Assembly: GCA_021234155.1 (NCBI GenBank)
Contig: JAJEKV010000223.1
Coordinates: 248,001-312,000 of the forward strand
Reading direction: 5' to 3'
Length of the DNA stretch: 64,000 nucleotides
Source: Isoetes taiwanensis
Taxonomy: Eukaryota; Streptophyta; Lycopodiopsida; Isoetales; Isoetaceae
The translations under genes were made by a program, and so were the position numbers. This document shows positions 23,601-35,280 of the stretch, piece by piece. Numbering within the stretch: the first letter of the stretch is position 1; every line of letters starts with the position of its first letter. Under the pieces are notes generated by a model. The model saw nothing but the letters and a program-made list of their open reading frames with translations, was not told where the DNA came from and did no database searches.

Positions 23601-23990
23601 ATAATGTGTCGACAACCTCCAGAACTTTCTTTCCAACAGGGTTTTCCGATTGCATATCCTGCATTTCAACAGCATACGGATTATTCAAGTCAGGCATGTC
23701 GATAAACAAAATCAGAAAAAGCTTACGAAATTTGTGAAGTGGCAACCCCATTCTTTATCTAGATAATGCCGATCCTTGAAAAACTAGAATTAACCAAAAC
23801 ATTAGACTTAGGCAAGTAATAAATGCCAACGTCAAACAGACATGAAAACAGCAAAAGATCAAGTAATTCATACCCTGTCAGCATTTTTCTTGTAGAAGAT
23901 ATCCCAATACTTTCTTGCTTCTGTCTCGTATTTTTCTGAAATTCGCAAAATCTTATTTAAATGCTCTTCTTCGGAGCTATTATTCAGCAT
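20692..23990 (-). CDS. tRNA m3C methyltransferase (METTL2/6/8, Trm140 type) fused to a Methyltransf_16 domain
   Basis: Eleven phase-consistent exons: 23990-23874, 23783-23727, 23658-23617, 23545-23441, 23363-23256, 23180-23109, 22704-22654, 22549-22487, 22394-22270, 22180-21985, 21399-20692; about 547 aa. The ATG at 23990 is chosen because an in-frame stop lies upstream and [15 protein letters not shown] follows, the family's N-terminal signature. Then [31 protein letters not shown] (SAM motif I), [45 protein letters not shown] and [17 protein letters not shown]. After a Ser/Glu-rich linker the C-terminal part has a second SAM fold: [27 protein letters not shown] and FGTDVTY, as in METTL21/EEF2KMT-type protein methyltransferases. 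Known relatives make 3-methylcytidine at tRNA position 32. The two-domain fusion is, to my knowledge, the plant arrangement (Arabidopsis At2g26200 type). No stop or frameshift is visible. Confidence 0.9.
22702..22839. repeat. 69-bp perfect tandem duplication at an exon border
   Basis: The segment TTGCTGCCCATACATAACAG...CTTCATAATGCAG occurs twice back to back. On the coding (minus) strand it includes the TATGGGCAG acceptor in front of the exon at 22704-22654, so a second acceptor-like copy sits 69 bp upstream. Confidence 0.9.
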
Positions 23991-24169
23991 CACGAAGTCT
24001 AAATGTATGTGGGCAATGTTTCGGGTTTAAAGTTTTCGCACTAACCTCGCCAATACGGTGAAATAATTTCTGATTTGTCAGGATAGATCGCAAATGTAGT
24101 TTTGTCGGCTGTTTGTAGCAAGGCGGCCATGCCGATACTCCGTCTACCTGATGCACAGATGACAACACT

Positions 24170-26180
24170 TCTCATTCGGTCAATTAACCCTAGGTTATAT
24201 TCTCCATTCTAATATCAATCACGACAAGTAGTAGGGTAGGTTCCCCAATGACCCATCATTGTGGGTGAAAATAGCTTTACCCTGGTTTTGGGGATTTCAT
24301 CGCGGTGACTACTCTCCCGCGCTCCAGAAACGGGATCCATTCCGGTCCCGTTATTCGTACCTGACACCGTAGGTGTACCTTCTGATGGATCCCAGCCATC
24401 CGTCTGCAAGGTCCATCCTGACCGTTCGTTTTATACCTTCTGGCGGAATCACCTCTGCAAAATACCGCCAGACGGAATCACTGCCTTTTTATTCCACGCG
24501 ACGGAATCACCATCTGGAATATCCAAGTAAAAATTCAAATTTTTGATGTCCTGTTCTGGAAGGTTTTTCAGGTACTGCGGGCTATGGCGGCTCTATGGCG
24601 ACTTGCTCTGGCGATAGATGGCGATTGAACAGGCTGCGGTTGAGGAGATCTTCGTTTTTTTCTTATTCTCGTTTTATTTTTTCTTCTACAGATCCGGCAG
24701 CATGGCTATGGCGAAAAATAGGGGGCGTTCTTCCTTCTCTTCTTTTTTGATGTTGTTGCCTATGTTGTTAGATTTAGGCCTAAGCAGCTATTTCGTGCTT
24801 CATTTTTTAAGCTTTTGGCTATGGCAGCAGTACTCAATGAAGACCTAAGCAGCTGGTCACTGGAACTGGTCGCTGGAACGGACCTTGCATGAAAGAGGGC
24901 CTCGCTGCTGCATCTGCTCCATGGCACTGCCATTATTTCGAGCCATCTCTGTGACCATTGCTTCTGCTCGAGCTCCATCTTCAGTTCGGCCATTTCTGTG
25001 CCCATTGCTTTTGTTCGAGCTCCATCTCCAATTCGGCCATCTCTACGGCCATTGCTTCTGTTCCAGCTAGAAGCTTTTTAAATCTGGCTTAGGAACAAGG
25101 GAAGAAGTAGAGCAGAAACAGCAGAAAAGCAAAAACAAGAACGGACCTGATGGATCTGCTTTTCTTGGCTGTTTCGACGGGATTAAACCACCAGGAATGA
25201 TTTGTTACTTTTCCATTGAAGCCAATTAATTGTCGTTGTCTCCATCTCCAGTTCGGTCATCTCTATGGCCATTGCTTCTGCTCCAACTACGGCCATCTTT
25301 CCGTGGGATGAAGGGCTGAAGCGGCTTAAAGCCAAGAAAAACCAGTGGAAAGGCAGCCTTACTTGGCTATCTTAACCATGATCTCTTCGCTATTAATCCA
25401 CCGCCAGAGCACTCTTCAAATCCCTGTTACCCATATTCTGTCTAACTTGCAGATTGAAAATTTTAGAGCTACTATGGAGCCAGCCAGTTCTAGCAGGTGT
25501 TGTGATTCTGATCTTCAGCTCCCTCCTTGTCCACATTGTTCTGTTTTTCAGCCCCCTTCTTGTTTCTACGGCCCTGTGTGTTATTGCTCTGGTAAGCATT
25601 GATCCATAGAGAAAAAATCAGAGAAGAAAGACAGTTTAAAGTTGTTGTTTCAAATGCAAGGGCAGCTGCAGATTTTGTTGTCCATCATAGGCAGCCTGTT
25701 CAAAGGAGCCTTGTAATCAGGCAAGGCAGACCTATTTGGTCTAGAAGGAGAAGAAACCATAGATGGGTTGATTGGGTAAAAGGAATAGACGTTTACCGTG
25801 ATACTATTTGCTTCTTGTTTCTTGCTTTTTGTTCTTGCTTCTTGTTCTTGTTTCTTGTTCTTGCTTTGAAGCAGCCCATGGCATTGCCGATATTGGCAAG
25901 GGGTTCAAATCCCCAACCAGAAATGTTCTGGGCAGTGCACAGCATAACAATGGACATGCAGACAAAATGGAGTAGCCTAGCTTTTTTTTTTCACCATTGG
26001 TTTAGTATTAATTTCCTTCATGATCTTCAAGTAACATTCGGCTTCGCTTAAACCATCCTCAACCATTTTTTATGGAATCGGGCATAAACTTCTGCTGGGA
26101 TTCAACTATCTGCCAATTTTTCCTCCCTGCCTGCACTTATTACAGATTCAAAGGTCTCCGGGTGATTCCTTCCGAGGAAT
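24170..26180. other. Upstream region of the methyltransferase gene; minisatellite and low-complexity DNA
   Basis: No gene recognised. At 24570-24730 CTATGGCG-type repeats occur. At 24945-25070 and 25235-25300 the unit CCATTGCTTCTGCTCGAGCTCCATCTCCAGTTCGG repeats in part. At 25800-25870 there is a (TTCTTG)n-like tract. A GGGGTTCAAATCCCC B-box-like palindrome lies near 25898, possibly a tRNA or SINE relic. A bidirectional promoter could lie near 24000-24200 but no motif decides it. Confidence 0.4.
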
Positions 26181-26182
26181 AG

Positions 26183-27458
26183 TGTGACGCTCCCTACAAA
26201 ATATACGGCGCCCGGCCGTACACTCCGTAGGAAATCCCCCATCCGGTCCTTTGACCGCACGGGCCCTCCGTCTATCCCGCACTCCAGGGTATCCTAGTGC
26301 GGGAAGGGGACACGAAGGTGTCTTGCGCACCCTTCCCCTATGGGCTCCTATCACAGCGGAAGCATAAACACCGTCAGAACTAGCAATAACAATATCATAC
26401 TACCTCGAAGGGTAGTGCATCCACATATCCATAGCTACAACAGAGATAAACATATGCCGTAAAACATGAGAGCTCCTACCCAAGGCTCAGACTCATGGGG
26501 AGGTAGACTGACGGCAAGAAGTGTCGGACCCATGCCTGGCCCACACGAAGTGACCAACTATAGGCCTAGCCTGCTATGGGTCCCCAGTAGCCGCGCTCAG
26601 TAGGGACCTCCCTCCACTTTGCCACAAACCATGTTGTATGGTCTTACGTCACTTCATAGCCCTCCAGCCGGGTGGGTTCCTATGCACGGGCCGCAACTAA
26701 TAGGAACTAAGGTGTCTAAACTAGGAGCATCATCTAGATAATGGCTACTAGGTCTCTACCCCCCTTTCCAATACACAAGAGGTGCAAAAATAAGGCCAAT
26801 CAACATTGTACATCAACATAAACATGATAAATAATGAAGATAACATCTAGTTTATGCACCTGAATCTACTTACTTGTTAGAGTTCCTTGCCTAAGGTTCG
26901 AAGCCTCGACTGGGGGTTTAGGAACACTCTACTAGCAAGATAAGATACTAGCTCATCTGGAATCCTAGATCCAGATGATCTACCTATGAAGCTACTCTGA
27001 ATACCTGCTCCAGATGGACTTCCTCCAACTCCTGGGGTCTCCATGACTTGTTGATGAGTCGGGTGGTTCCTCCTCCTTCTCACGAGCGCACTGCTTGGGG
27101 CTGTCGATCTGAGCTACGCCGCAACGAATGGTGTTCAAATGGAGTTTTGAGCGAAGAACAGGTCTCAAGGCAGGTGGAGCCAAAAAGTGGCTTAGGGTTA
27201 GGGTTAGGGTACTTATAGGTTAGGGTTCCAAGTCATTGCCATGTGGCTCCAATGAGATACTTCCACGTGGCGGCCGCCCAATAGGATAAGGCCATGTTGA
27301 AATAGCCTTAAGCCTAAGGTTGGTTAAGTTATATGAATAACTTAGCCATGCTCCCTTTTCCATCCTCAATGGTGTACAAGGCTACTCAAATAGACTTGTA
27401 CAGTGACGTGGCCCAGAAATATACGTATTTATGGCATATATTTTCGGGGAACATCACA
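26183..27458 (-). mobile_element. Solo LTR (copy B)
   Basis: Runs from TGTGACGCTCCC to GGGGAACATCACA, giving TGTGA...TCACA ends. It aligns with copies A, C and D at GGGCCCTCCGTCT, GGACACGAAGG, GCGGAAGCAT, CCTCGAAGGGTAG and ACCCAAGGCTCAGACTC. The flanks AATAG and ACAAC do not match, so no target duplication is visible. No coding domain. The TTAGGG strings near 27190 lie inside the LTR and are not telomeric. Confidence 0.7.
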
Positions 27459-27664
27459 ACAACAATTTAATTGCTATATGTTATTTTAAGACCAAGCAGT
27501 AAACCATAATCTAGTCACCATTTTGCTAGGAGCTAGTAGTACGAACTTTGATTTGTATGCTAGGTCAGGTTAAGAAATTGCAACTACTAGTTTTTAATCG
27601 TTTTGCCATCTTTTAGTATCAAATATATCATATCATAACATATATATGTTCTTATGTTTGTCCT

Positions 27665-28030
27665 CCTGAATTCGGCCGTTGATCCGAGATCCTACGGCTC
27701 ACGTGGCTTTGGAACGTATCCTACGGCCCAGATGGCTTGGGAGTTTGTTTCAGATTATATGTAAGCGATCCTATGGTCCAGGTTGATCTGATCCTGATCG
27801 TCGGTCCGAGATCCTACGGCTCACATTGCTTTGGGACACATCCTACGGTGCACATGGCTTTGGGAATTATATGTAATCGATCCTACGGTCTAGGTTGATC
27901 CGATCCTGATCGTCGATCCAAGATCTTACGGCTCACTGGCACATATCCTACGGTGCACATGACTTTGGGAATTATATGTAATAGATCCTATGGCTCATGT
28001 TGCTTTAATTATTGTCACGTGGTGAGATCT
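27665..28030. repeat. Degenerate tandem repeat with GATCCTACGG motif
   Basis: Units of roughly 125-140 bp containing GATCCGAGATCCTACGGCTC, CATGGCTTTGGGAATTATATG and TAATCGATCCTACGGTC recur about three times. The last unit leads into the SINE-like sequence at 28111. Confidence 0.7.
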
Positions 28031-28110
28031 CGACCCTTCTTTGGGTCCAAGATCCTACGGCCCAAGTTGAATGCTCATCCTCTAGGAAAAGGCTTTTAAA
28101 ATTTTTATGT

Positions 28111-28175
28111 TGTGTGGGGGATTCGAACCCTGGCTATTGACCTCCCAACCCCCCATTCTAACCGCTAGACCAAGC
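28111..28175 (-). repeat. tRNA-derived SINE head (or tRNA pseudogene)
   Basis: On the minus strand GGTCTAGCGGTTAGAATGG matches a Pol III A box in a tRNA D-arm context, followed by the B box GGGTTCGAATCCC 30 bp on. The acceptor stem does not pair and there is no clean anticodon arm, so it is not a functional tRNA. The downstream body may be the CCTACGG repeats on the same strand. Confidence 0.6.
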
Positions 28176-28239
28176 ATTAATTCCAAGAATAACTCATGTT
28201 TCAAATATACTTAAGGGTTAAGATAAAATCGACTATAAC

Positions 28240-28950
28240 ATTCTAGCTAGTTCTAGAATGTTCTGGAAGGCTCTAGAAAGTTCTAGAAAGTTCTAGAACA
28301 TAAGAGAATCTGGGGGGATCTAAGAAAATTCTTCCAGATTGTTTTAAATTGTTCTAATAAGGTTTAGAATGTTCTAGAATGTAAGGGAATCTACGGGAAT
28401 GTAAGGAAATCTAGGGAAATACTTCCAGAAAGTTCTAGAATATATTGAAAGTCTTAGAATGTTCCAGAAAGTCTTAGAATGTTCTAAAAAGTTCTAGAAT
28501 ATAAAGGAATCCAGAAGAATCTAATAGAATCTAAGAAAATCTTATAAAATGTAAGAGAATCTAGGAAAATATTTACAAGCCTAAGGGACTCTCTTAAAAC
28601 CTGGGGGATCTAAGGGAATCTTCATAAAATCTAAGGGAATCTAAAAAAATGTTGATGAAATGTTAGAGTATCTAGGGGAATCTTTATAAAATCTCTTTGA
28701 ATCTCATATAATGTAAGGCAGCCTAGGGCAATCTCATAAAGTCTAAAGGGATGTAAGGGAATCTAAGGGGATCTAGGGGGATCTTCATAGAATCTTAGAG
28801 AATCTACGAAAATCTAATGGAATCTAGAGGCAATTTTATAAAATTTAGAGGAATCTCCACGAAACCTCCAAGAGAACCTTGGCAGAATCTTAAAGAATCT
28901 ATGAATTTAGAGTATTCTCAAGAGATTCTTTTAGAATGTAGGGCATGACA
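28240..28950. repeat. Long degenerate GAATCTAAGGGAATCT / TTCTAGAA array
   Basis: About 700 bp built from GTTCTAGAAAGTTCTAGAA, then GAATCTAGGGAAATCT, ATGTAAGGGAATCTA and similar. There is no fixed unit length and no ORF. The same sequence type is at 5985 and 40480-41130. Confidence 0.7.
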
Positions 28951-29990
28951 AGAACTTGCAGCATAGGAACATGCTAAAACTCAGACATGCACTGTAGGAC
29001 GCATTAAATTTCTTGTATAAATATATTGTCATTGCATTGGCACTGAGCTAGAAATTTTTCAATAATGGGTCTAGAATTTTCAAACAAATACATAAAACAT
29101 GGAGCTTTTCTATGACATGTAAAGAACGCGATTGTTGTCTTACTTGACAAGCTCGTTGGGTAATAACTATTTTGAAAATAATGTAAATATATTCCAATTT
29201 CAGTCATTGCCATCATCTTTCACTTGTTTGCATTTTTTTCTTCCCTTCTTCTAGTTCCACATCCCCTTACTACATCATTGGTGTGTGAAGGTCTAATTGT
29301 ATGAATCCCATTATTTCCCTGCTTGTTACGTCCGAATTCATTTTATTTTCCACCATTTTTGGATTGAATCCTTTCTTCTCTTCTAGCTATCTGACAACAT
29401 TATGTTCCAATGTTTATGTATTACACTATTGTCTTGATGTCCTCTTTAGAAACAACATAGCTTGAGGGTAAGGGAATTATCATTTTAGGCCTTATTTGAC
29501 ACATGAGACATGGTGGCGATTATTATTTTCAGAGATTTGGCCTAATATGGGTGTTCAAAGACAACATCACTTAACAGAACCATCTTCAGTTGCTAGTAAG
29601 AACTTGCACCTTCCCCTGATCACGTGTTCACGACACCAATTCCTTTGCCCCAAGCCTGCCTTACTGCCCCCCCTTTTTTTTTGATGAAAAAAAACTACTC
29701 CCATAAATAGCCACAACAACAAATGAAACTGCCTTATTGTCATTTACTACTCCCCTCCCCCTCCGGCCTTCTATTATTCGCCCATTGCATCAAACCTATA
29801 GATCCGGTTGCTCGACCTCAACTAACCCTTGCAAGAATACAGGACATGAAAAGATTCGGAATTGCCCTAATATTATATGCATTTTCATATAATTTAAACC
29901 TCACCTTATGTTATAAATGTAACGTTTCAGCGCCAATTATATGCCCTAGAAACATGAAGATGAGGCTCAAAAACACGACTTTTCATTAAG
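28950..29990. other. Intergenic stretch, nothing recognised
   Basis: Mixed AT-rich DNA. The ORFs at 29496 and 29723 lack any recognisable domain or splice context. Confidence 0.45.
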
Positions 29991-29999
29991 GTTAGGAAA

Positions 30000-30800
30000 G
30001 CCAGGTACATCGCGGACCATCAACAGGAAATGTGCTTCCTCCTTGCTCATCATCCCAGGACCTTCTGGTGAAGGGTGCTCAAAAAAATCTAGACCAGTGG
30101 AGACAATACCTACAACAACTCTACGATCCTCAGGGAGCACAGGAAGTGCTACCACCACAGTAGGGCCCGATGCGGGAAATTACAGAGGTAGATTTAGATC
30201 AGGGTTTACATAGTCCAACCAATGGAAAAGCGCAGGACCTAGATGGAATGCAGGCAGAGCTGCTCAAGTGGACAGGACCGTCCATAGTACTGGTACTAAT
30301 AGCCATGCTCAACAAGACATTAATACGTGAGGGTTTTTTCCCGTAATGGACCATTAACAGGGTTGTCCCCATATACAAGGCAGGTGACCTACATTGCCTA
30401 GCCAATTATCGAACAATAATGGTCAGTTCAGTATTTGCAAAACTGCTGGCGGGGATTATCGAGCAGCAGTTGATGGCCTAGGCCCGAGTAGAGGCAATGG
30501 ACCCTCACGCAGGAGGGGTTCAGGCTGCAACATTTCTTCACACTGAGGGCCCTGATTCAGGACAACAGGAACTATCGACAAGACCTCTATTGCTGCTTTG
30601 TGGACTTTGCAAAGGTTTTTGACACAGTGCCTCAGGAAAAGCTGTGGGTAAGATTGCAACAGTTAGGGTGGGAGTTAGGGGTCCTTGTAGGCCTACAGAA
30701 GGCAGTGTACAGGCTGTACGGAACATGCTCAAACTGGTTACATCACATAGGCCGGCCATTCGATAGCAGTATCGGCATCCGCCAATTATATATTGATCAA
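30000..30800 (+). mobile_element. LINE reverse-transcriptase fragment
   Basis: In changing plus-strand frames: GMQAELLKWTGPSIV at about 30250, then ANYRTIMVSSVFAKLLAG, and CFVDFAKVFDTVPQEKLW at about 30597, the RT motif A region (F-x-D-F). The fragment stops before the YxDD box. It parallels the LINE at 35.1-40.1 kb (LQAELLKWGGPSIV, CFVDFKTAYDTVP) and belongs to the same superfamily. Dead, 5' and 3' truncated. Confidence 0.75.
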
Positions 30801-30809
30801 TTGGAGAGC

Positions 30810-33800
30810 TGATTTGTTGAAAATGGCGGCGGATAGCGTCCGCCGTTATCAGCCACGGGCGGGTGATCCCGGAGGAGGGGATCCACGTCAGAATCAAGGG
30901 TAAAATATCCTGAGCCATGAGGATATTAAGTGGCAAGAACCTATAGGTACGGAAATACCCAGAGAAGCCATGTGGCAGAACGGGTTCTGGCAATTTCAAG
31001 GCCGAGGTGCTTCGAGGAGATGGCGATGGAGGAGTTGCGCAATGCATTTTGGCTATGGGTTTCAGATTGTGGCGCCTTCTCAGGCTTTGTAATTCCGGAA
31101 TCCGGCTTGCATTATGGTATGGGATCCTGAGGCTTGAGCTAGGTCTTGGGCCTTTGGTTACAACCGGCCAGGTAGAACACTCTGGAAGGTTTATGGACCT
31201 AAAACGCAGAAATTTCATGCTGTCTAATCCGCTAAGCTATTCTTTGGCGGCTTCAGACTTCATTGTCAATGGTTGGAACAGTTTTCTTCTCCGTTTGAAC
31301 AAAGCCCAGTTCTTATATTCTCCAAGCAGCACTAGATTCTCCACCGGCGGCCTGATCTAGGATTTGGGTCCAAGCAATAAGGCCCCATTTCTTAAAATGA
31401 TTGTCGGGCGAGCAAATCCTCAAAAAGCAAGCTATGGCATTGATATTTGTTTTGTATCAGTGGTAGTTTAGCATCTGGATGAAAGAACAGAGCAGATTGA
31501 AGAGACAATGCTGAACAAATCTTCTAGGTTTGATTTTGTTGCTGGGAGCATTTTAGCCTGTGATGCGGGAAAAACCGCTCTACATAATAAGCCAAATGCA
31601 ACGATGGCTATGGCTGCCCGATTCTTTCAGGGCCAACAATCCGAAATATATTTTCTTTGTCGGCTTGCTACCATTTATTCCTCGCCAAACAGAGCATCTG
31701 TCTGTGCAAGGGCTATAGCAGAAAAAAGCACAAACCCGGGTACGTCTAGCTCTTGATTCTGCAAATTTTACAGTATTGGCTTGCTTCTCCGTTTTCATAT
31801 TTGCGTTTTTCTCCTCTTTGTGTAATTCATATAAAATTGAAGTTCTGCCCTTGGTTGCTGACGAAGTTCTTGATGCTTTGCTTCCAGGTCTGAGTACCTG
31901 AAAGGCCCCGGAAATCTATGGCCAAGATGGTGCTCAAATTCGAGGTTATGTTACTCCTGCTTTTGCTTTTATTGTATGCACAAGATTTGCCATTTTTCAA
32001 CAACAATGTGCATGCGCTGTTCCTATACTTTACAACGAGCGAAATGAATCTTTAAAAGCAGTTTGTGGCATTTCTTCACCGTTTGATTATTAGTTAGAAC
32101 CAGACATATAGCATCTGACGTATCTGTCTAAACAAGAAACTTGCAACTATCAATCGGATTCTATTCCAGGAGCTTTAAAGGATGGCCCATTCTATCGCAC
32201 AGCTGAAGAACTCTTCAAGGTATTTTATTCTATTTATTTTTTCTGCTGTATCACCATGTGTGATCTAATTTCCTTTTAAAATCTCTGATGGCAATTGAAG
32301 CCAATAGCAAAGGGGACTATTTTCCGGTATGAGGAACCTGTTTGGGCTTTGAGCTAGTCACAATCATCATCAGCAAGGTAACATGTTCAATAGTTTTGCT
32401 ATTATAGTTTTAAACAGAAGGTTCAAAACTTGCTCAAAGCAGCAGTATTTTGATGTTCGACATTATAACAATTACAGAATAGCGGCCCAGCCATGAATTT
32501 GACTTCTGAAACTCTCAAAACAGGTATTTGGATGCAATAATACAGTATCTCTATCATTTTCTGGTTGCATTTACCCTGCTAACTGTCAAATGATTAATGA
32601 CAGCAGCTATCATTGATATTAATGGGCGAAGCAAAGTTGTGGAGAGCAACAACGTGGTGGTCGTGCATTCTAAGTTTATGGTTCGATTGTTGAACCTCCT
32701 TTAAATTCTACACACTAAAAGATGCAATTCAAGTGTCATAGATATGCCCATCCCTGTTTAAAAATTCTGCTGGTGGCAGTTGTATTCCCTGTTAAATTGG
32801 TAGCAATTGTATTCTAGGGTAAGTTGTACATACCTCCTTATCTGTGCATGCTGAAAAATGCTGTTTATAGGTCATGTTGAGCTATTTATAGATCATGTTA
32901 ATCCCTGTGCTTTGCTTCATTTACTTTGCAAGAATGAAATACCTTGCAGCTGAGATTTTATGGCCCCTGCGATATGAATTGTTGGGAAAAAAATAAAAAC
33001 ACCTTGGTGAGCTTTATTGTAAGTGTTAGGAATAAATGCAAAATGCTGTTTTTTTTGTCAGAAACAAAATCTATGGCATTTTGTTTGAGTGGATCTTGAC
33101 TTATACGCATCTTCCTGTAAGTGGATACGCTCAAGTATAATAGAACTGAATTTTGTTATTTTGAATCCAGGAGCGAGGGCATCTTGATTTGCAAAGGCAT
33201 ATCACTTGCACTTTGCACGAACATAGATAATTGCACGTCGTTTCTGCATGTTCTATAAAATTATGTCTTCAATAGATAATTGCACGCCGTTTCTGCATGT
33301 TCTATAAAATTATGTCTTCATTACACCATTACACCGATATTTATTTCTTGCTGATCCTTTGTTGAGACAACGGCATCTAACTTTGGAAGTTTGATTTGCC
33401 GTGTTGTTCCTACTGGTTGTATGTTTTATTATTCTATTTTTTGCCTGATATAAAAGGCATCTCAATTAATGCCCTTGTCTCTTTTCTTGATTGTGTTGGA
33501 TGAATTTGCTAGGTGTGGATACGGAATTGGACATGTTTTATGGAAGACAAAGGTTGGACGTGTTTTATGTGGAATTGAACACTTGCATCTGTTTTCACAT
33601 GTGTATGTACAATCATTCGCAAAGATGTCAATAGTCAACATTTCATGACATTTCAAATACCAGCAATTTGAGAACTAATTATCAATGTTGTAAGCACATT
33701 TTTTGTACAATTTATTCAATTAGCAATTGCCAACATTTATGGACACTTTATCGTTGATGAGGCCTCTAGGCGATTCCCTGACGTTGGATCTGAGAATATT

Positions 33801-33960
33801 CCCAGGCATATGCCCTCTGGGGCCATCCTAGCCCTACACCTCAGCGTGAGATGGGGTCAAACGCTGAGGTGGCTCTATTTTTAAGGAGGGTTGACAACCA
33901 TTGTAATAAAACCCAATATTAGTTTGACTCCAAATTAGAAAGAAGTTAAAATTAGATTCT
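30810..33960. other. Non-repetitive stretch with exon-like pieces, gene not identified
   Basis: On the plus strand 32170-32219 is an exon-like block (CAG acceptor, AAG|GTATTT donor) reading ALKDGPFYRTAEELFK. It joins in phase with 32301 onwards, PIAKGTIFRYEEPVWALS, which meets TAG. Further pieces read NSGPAMNLTSETLKT (about 32480) and AIIDINGRSKVVESNNVVVV (about 32610). They look like decayed exons of one conserved gene, but I do not recognise it and the stop after VWALS has no good donor before it. The rest of the interval has no supportable feature. Confidence 0.35.
33223..33320. repeat. 49-bp tandem duplication
   Basis: ATAGATAATTGCACGTCGTTTC...ATTATGTCTTCA occurs at 33223 and again at 33272 with one difference. 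Confidence 0.85.
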
Positions 33961-34374
33961 ATCCCTTAAACATAGGTACACGCCACACATAGCAAGGCAA
34001 AGATAGGCATGCTATATTGGCACGTCCAACTTCTGCCACAAGGTTTCTTAGCGGCGCCTACAATCCTTACAATCCACGATCTGATTCTTACCGCAAAGTT
34101 CTTACACGCAAAGTTCATGCCTTTGACTTTGCAACAACCAGGCCACCGCAAGATGAGAAGCACACGGGAGATACAAGCACAAAGAACCCGCTACCAAAGC
34201 CGAAAGCACGCAGCGGACAAAGAATGCTATATTGGCGTCCTCCAACACGTGCCACAAGTTTAAGGCCCACACAAAAAATTCAAGACAAAGAAACTGCGCT
34301 ACCAACGAGAATGTGAGGCACCCGCAGTAAAGATTAAACCACGGAATGGGCACTGCGATAAAGATTAAACCAAC

Positions 34375-34440
34375 AGACTGGGGATTCGAACCCCCCTGCG
34401 CAATGCGCGACTCCAAGCAACTTGCCCAATGCAAGCGCAC
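34375..34440 (-). repeat. tRNA-like B-box sequence, probable SINE head
   Basis: Minus strand: GGGGGGTTCGAATCCCCAG carries a perfect Pol III B box in a T-arm-like hairpin, about 45 bp after GGGCAAGTTGCTTGG. No full cloverleaf can be drawn. Flanking sequence at 34009-34260 repeats GCTATATTGGC..CCACAAG in two diverged copies, suggesting a composite SINE. Confidence 0.45.
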
Positions 34441-34444
34441 ATAC

Positions 34445-35090
34445 AGTTTTCAAAGTCTTTCTTATTTCCTAAGCACATGAAATTCAGTCTTACTTTATTT
34501 CAAACCTATTTCCTAAGCAAAGATGCATTAAGTAGGTGTCAACAACAAGGATTCACGTAAGAAACGGGCCTCTAACCCTTACCTAGAACTCGAGCTTAAT
34601 GAGGCACCTTCTTCTAATCATAAAATCGAGGTAGCTTGAGCTTTTCAATACATGATGAACATGGTCCGGTAGTCGGCTAGCACCTTTGCTTAAGAAGTCT
34701 GAACAATCGGAAGAAACCACCGCCACTATGCCAAGACGACTGCATCCGCCCTAGCCGCCACCGCCCTAGCGCTAGATCGCCAAAAGCTCGCTGACAGAGA
34801 AAAGAAGAGCGCACGTGCTCGTCGCCATAGCCGGATCATGCATCCTCTTCTTTTTTTATTTCACCGTCTAAAACCAATGGATGGTTGGGCCTAAAAAAAA
34901 AAACCTTCCCTAAATACAGGAGTTGGTAAAGATTCCTTTTTGCCATATTTTCATACTCTTTCTTATACAATACAGCCCTCAAACTATCTAAACCTTATGT
35001 TATAAATATACACACCTTATGGAATCAAAACAAATGTGACAAATGGTAGTAGCGTCTTCAAGCCTACAAACACAACTTGCTAGAAAATAT
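34445..35090. other. Intergenic stretch before the LINE
   Basis: AT-rich sequence with short GCC-rich simple repeats near 34720-34790. No gene recognised. Confidence 0.45.
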
Positions 35091-35280
35091 TAGTCATGCT
35101 GGCGCTTAGGGTTTCAGCCCTGCTCTTTTGCTCATAACTCGGGATTCCGGTGTCAGATTCAGGTGTTCTTGGGCTCGTTGGAAAGCTTATCGAACGAGCT
35201 TTCCGTCGGTGTATGATTTGTATGGTGTTTCCCCTGTTTTAGTCGACGGAATCCACCTGACAGTCCCGGCCCTCTATGGC

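Noticed and set aside
26183-27458. Target duplication for LTR copy B
   Set aside because: Flanks AATAG and ACAAC do not match; the borders rest on LTR homology and TGTGA...TCACA ends only.
34375-34440. Functional tRNA gene
   Set aside because: The T-arm and B box are good, but no acceptor stem or anticodon arm can be folded.
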